Positions 62,788 to 64,000 of a DNA stretch of 64,000 bases are shown here, in pieces. The stretch is taken from positions 62,001-126,000 of the forward strand of contig NZ_QVRA01000012.1 of assembly GCF_003591655.1 (NCBI RefSeq), read 5' to 3'. The notes beneath the pieces are model-generated. The model did no database searches. It was not told the DNA's origin and saw only the letters and a program-made list of their open reading frames with translations. Position 1 is the stretch's first letter, and each line of letters starts with the position of its first letter. The translations under genes and the position numbers were made by a program. The stretch is from Sphingobium terrigena. GTDB taxonomy: Bacteria > Pseudomonadota > Alphaproteobacteria > Sphingomonadales > Sphingomonadaceae.

Positions 62788-63395
62788 GTCGCACCGAGGC
62801 TGGTCATCGATGGCGTGCCGGTCGCGCAGCCTTCCGCGATGTAATCCCGATATGCGTAACCGATCAGATCCCTGACCAATTCGAGCAATCCGCCATAGGG
62901 CAATGCGTCGAACGGATCGCCATGGGCCATGCCATTGCGAATGGCCGCAAGGCTTGGCTTTCGTTCGCCAAGGAGGAGGCCGACGGCGGTGCCACCGCAT
63001 CTCACGATCATCGGAATTGCGGCGTCGGACAGCCCATCCCCGACGACCATATATTTGAGCAGGTCGGCAAAGTTCTTGCGCTTGCCAGGCTTGCCGAAGC
63101 GCTGGCCATATCGGTCGTTGAGCGCGAGTTCGAGCGCCACAAGTGCCGCCAGTTCACCGGCCTTGATAAGGTCGTTCTCTAGCCAGGCGAGAACATACAG
63201 CTTCTGCGCACGGGCAAACTTGGCCTGCACGATCAACGGGATCAGGGGATCGATCGCAAGATCCATGACGAACCCCCGCCAGCTTTCGCCGGTTTCGAAC
63301 TGCATGAAACCGCCGGGCAGGCCTGGTGATGGCCACGGAAGGACCAGCGGCACGCCGCGCGGCGTGAGACTGAGGAAGGAAATATCGGCGTCCAT
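62784..63395 (-). CDS. HEPN-motif protein (RNGMAH)
   Basis: The 203-residue protein has a beta-rich N-terminus (SFLSLTPRGVPLVLPWPSPG; ESWRGFVMDLAIDPLIPLIV) and a helical C-terminal part (KLYVLAWLENDLIKAGELAA; KNFADLLKYMVVGDGLSDAA) ending with SLAAIRNGMAHGDPFDALPY. RNGMAH at 153-158 fits the R-x4-H motif of HEPN RNases. It is coupled by a four-base overlap to the frameshifted PD-(D/E)XK-like gene, giving a two-gene unit of possible RNase and possible DNase. The HEPN call rests on the motif and helical context, not on a profile search. Confidence 0.7.
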   Translation of the reverse strand: MDADISFLSLTPRGVPLVLPWPSPGLPGGFMQFETGESWRGFVMDLAIDPLIPLIVQAKFARAQKLYVLAWLENDLIKAGELAALVALELALNDRYGQRFGKPGKRKNFADLLKYMVVGDGLSDAAIPMIVRCGGTAVGLLLGERKPSLAAIRNGMAHGDPFDALPYGGLLELVRDLIGYAYRDYIAEGCATGTPSMTSLGAT

Positions 63396-63533
63396 CGCGC
63401 CATCCTATCGCCTGCTTGAATATTTGCGATGCCCTCGCGTCGCGAGGGGGACCGATACCTGGACGACCTGCTGGTCATAGAGGCGGCTGTCGCGCACTAT
63501 ACCTGCAACTCAGGAGCAAAAATAAGGAGGCCC

Positions 63534-64000
63534 ATGGCTGCGAAAACACCCATCCAGTCCAGGATCTGGTCCTACAAGGTTGACGACTGTGATGTAGAAG
63601 ACCGGGATGCGCTGCTGCGGTTCCGCGCGCGCTCGGAAAGCTGGTCGGAACTGTTGCGAGGCGATCCCGCGCATTCGATCTCTTCGCAGTTCAATGACAT
63701 GCTGTGGCAGGATGCTGCGTGGCGCATGGCCAATGAAGCGCGGCGCTATGCCCAGGAAGATGGTCCCAATGCTTCCGTCGCGCCCATTCTTGGCGCCATG
63801 CTCGACCGTGGTTATGTCGCGGGACAGGTGATTGCGATCGGTCGGCTCCTCGAGCGATCAAATCCCCGACAGCCACAGCGCGGTGTTGTGTCGCTACGTC
63901 GGATTGTAGACGAGGTCCGCGCCCACCGAGATCTGTTCACTCGGGAAATTTTCGTTTGCCAGGACGGCTTGCCGTATGACTGGGAAGCCGCGCGTGAAAG
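63534..64000 (+). CDS. Hypothetical protein, cut by the window end
   Basis: The first 155 codons are in the window. AAGGAGG lies just before the ATG at 63534. The protein reads MAAKTPIQSRIWSYKVDDCD, then LRFRARSESWSELLRGDPAH, MLWQDAAWRMANEARRYAQE, YVAGQVIAIGRLLERSNPRQ and IVDEVRAHRDLFTREIFVCQ plus DGLPYDWEAARER. It is soluble and helical. It is divergent from the HEPN gene with a 138-base gap. Its layout recalls HEPN/abortive-infection-type proteins but I cannot name the family. Confidence 0.7.
   Translation, partial: MAAKTPIQSRIWSYKVDDCDVEDRDALLRFRARSESWSELLRGDPAHSISSQFNDMLWQDAAWRMANEARRYAQEDGPNASVAPILGAMLDRGYVAGQVIAIGRLLERSNPRQPQRGVVSLRRIVDEVRAHRDLFTREIFVCQDGLPYDWEAARE

Larger units (their letters stand above)
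42897..64000. mobile_element. Integrative mobile element, left part (right end outside window)
   Basis: From the tRNA-Asn 3' end to the right edge the gene content changes from core metabolism to an integrase, conjugation functions (coupling protein, MobF relaxase, transglycosylase, candidate oriT), element-associated families (DUF2493, DUF5983, DUF6117, DUF736) and defence-like cargo. No mating-channel genes are seen, so the part present would support mobilization or be one half of an integrative conjugative element. I find no second copy of the tRNA 3' end before base 64000. The exact crossover base is not fixed. Confidence 0.88.

Noticed and set aside
42897..64000. A second copy of the tRNA-Asn 3' end as attR
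   Set aside because: None was found by eye; the right end of the element is probably outside the window.
1..64000. CRISPR arrays, rRNA genes and insertion sequences
   Set aside because: No regularly spaced repeats, no rRNA-like text and no transposase reading frames were seen.

Overview
The window reads as the chromosome of an alphaproteobacterium of the Sphingomonadaceae (Sphingobium/Sphingomonas-like). Supporting features are gcrA, both topoisomerase IV subunits (parC, parE), the recG-sdhE-mfd block, an otsB/GH15/otsA trehalose cluster, an alphaproteobacterial-type Omp25/31-like barrel, and several families of palindromic intergenic repeats. This placement is inferred from gene content; no alignment could be run.

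Positions 1-42,700 are core chromosome. From the left: the 5' part of parC (minus strand, cut by the window edge) preceded on the same strand by a ccdAB toxin-antitoxin pair; a LysR regulator; trehalose genes otsB, a GH15 glycosidase and otsA; a Tat-exported class V aminotransferase-fold protein; purC and then purS-purQ; an envelope polysaccharide block on the minus strand (tyrosine autokinase, export lipoprotein, wecC, wecB); an ABC-2 permease; gcrA; an outer-membrane barrel; parE with a class A beta-lactamase-like serine hydrolase; a soluble chemoreceptor; an overlapping set of VWA protein, 2OG oxygenase and DUF817 protein; anmK; tyrS; a PilZ protein; recG, sdhE and mfd; a MAPEG protein; a GGDEF/EAL protein; and moaA-nadK. 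Several unlisted-size genes (40-52 aa) lie between them, mostly predicted membrane peptides.

At 42,822 a tRNA-Asn(GTT) gene marks the entry of an integrated mobile element that runs past the right edge. A large serine recombinase lies directly against the tRNA 3' end and its reading frame continues backwards through the tRNA into chromosomal DNA. Next is a tightly overlapping minus-strand transfer module: a ribbon-helix-helix protein, a TraD-type coupling protein, a MobF relaxase, a lytic transglycosylase and a small protein. Upstream of it is a candidate oriT containing an 11-base match to the F plasmid nic region. No type IV secretion channel genes are seen, so the element is either mobilizable or has them further right.

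From 51,200 to 55,900 are typical element accessory genes: two paralogous DUF2493 (SLOG) proteins, DUF5983, DUF6117, a DUF736 protein with an SSB-like acidic tail, and small unknowns. From 56,070 to the right edge is a likely defence cargo region: a 1,410-residue protein with a PD-(D/E)XK nuclease-like N-terminus, a STAND-type P-loop NTPase and a HEAT-like C-terminus, overlapped with an upstream AbiJ/HEPN-like protein; a divergent DUF4238 gene; a HEPN-motif protein coupled by a 4-base overlap to a PD-(D/E)XK-like gene that is frameshifted by one base; and an unknown gene cut by the window end. The nuclease-STAND pair and the HEPN/PD-(D/E)XK pair are the best candidates for undescribed systems.
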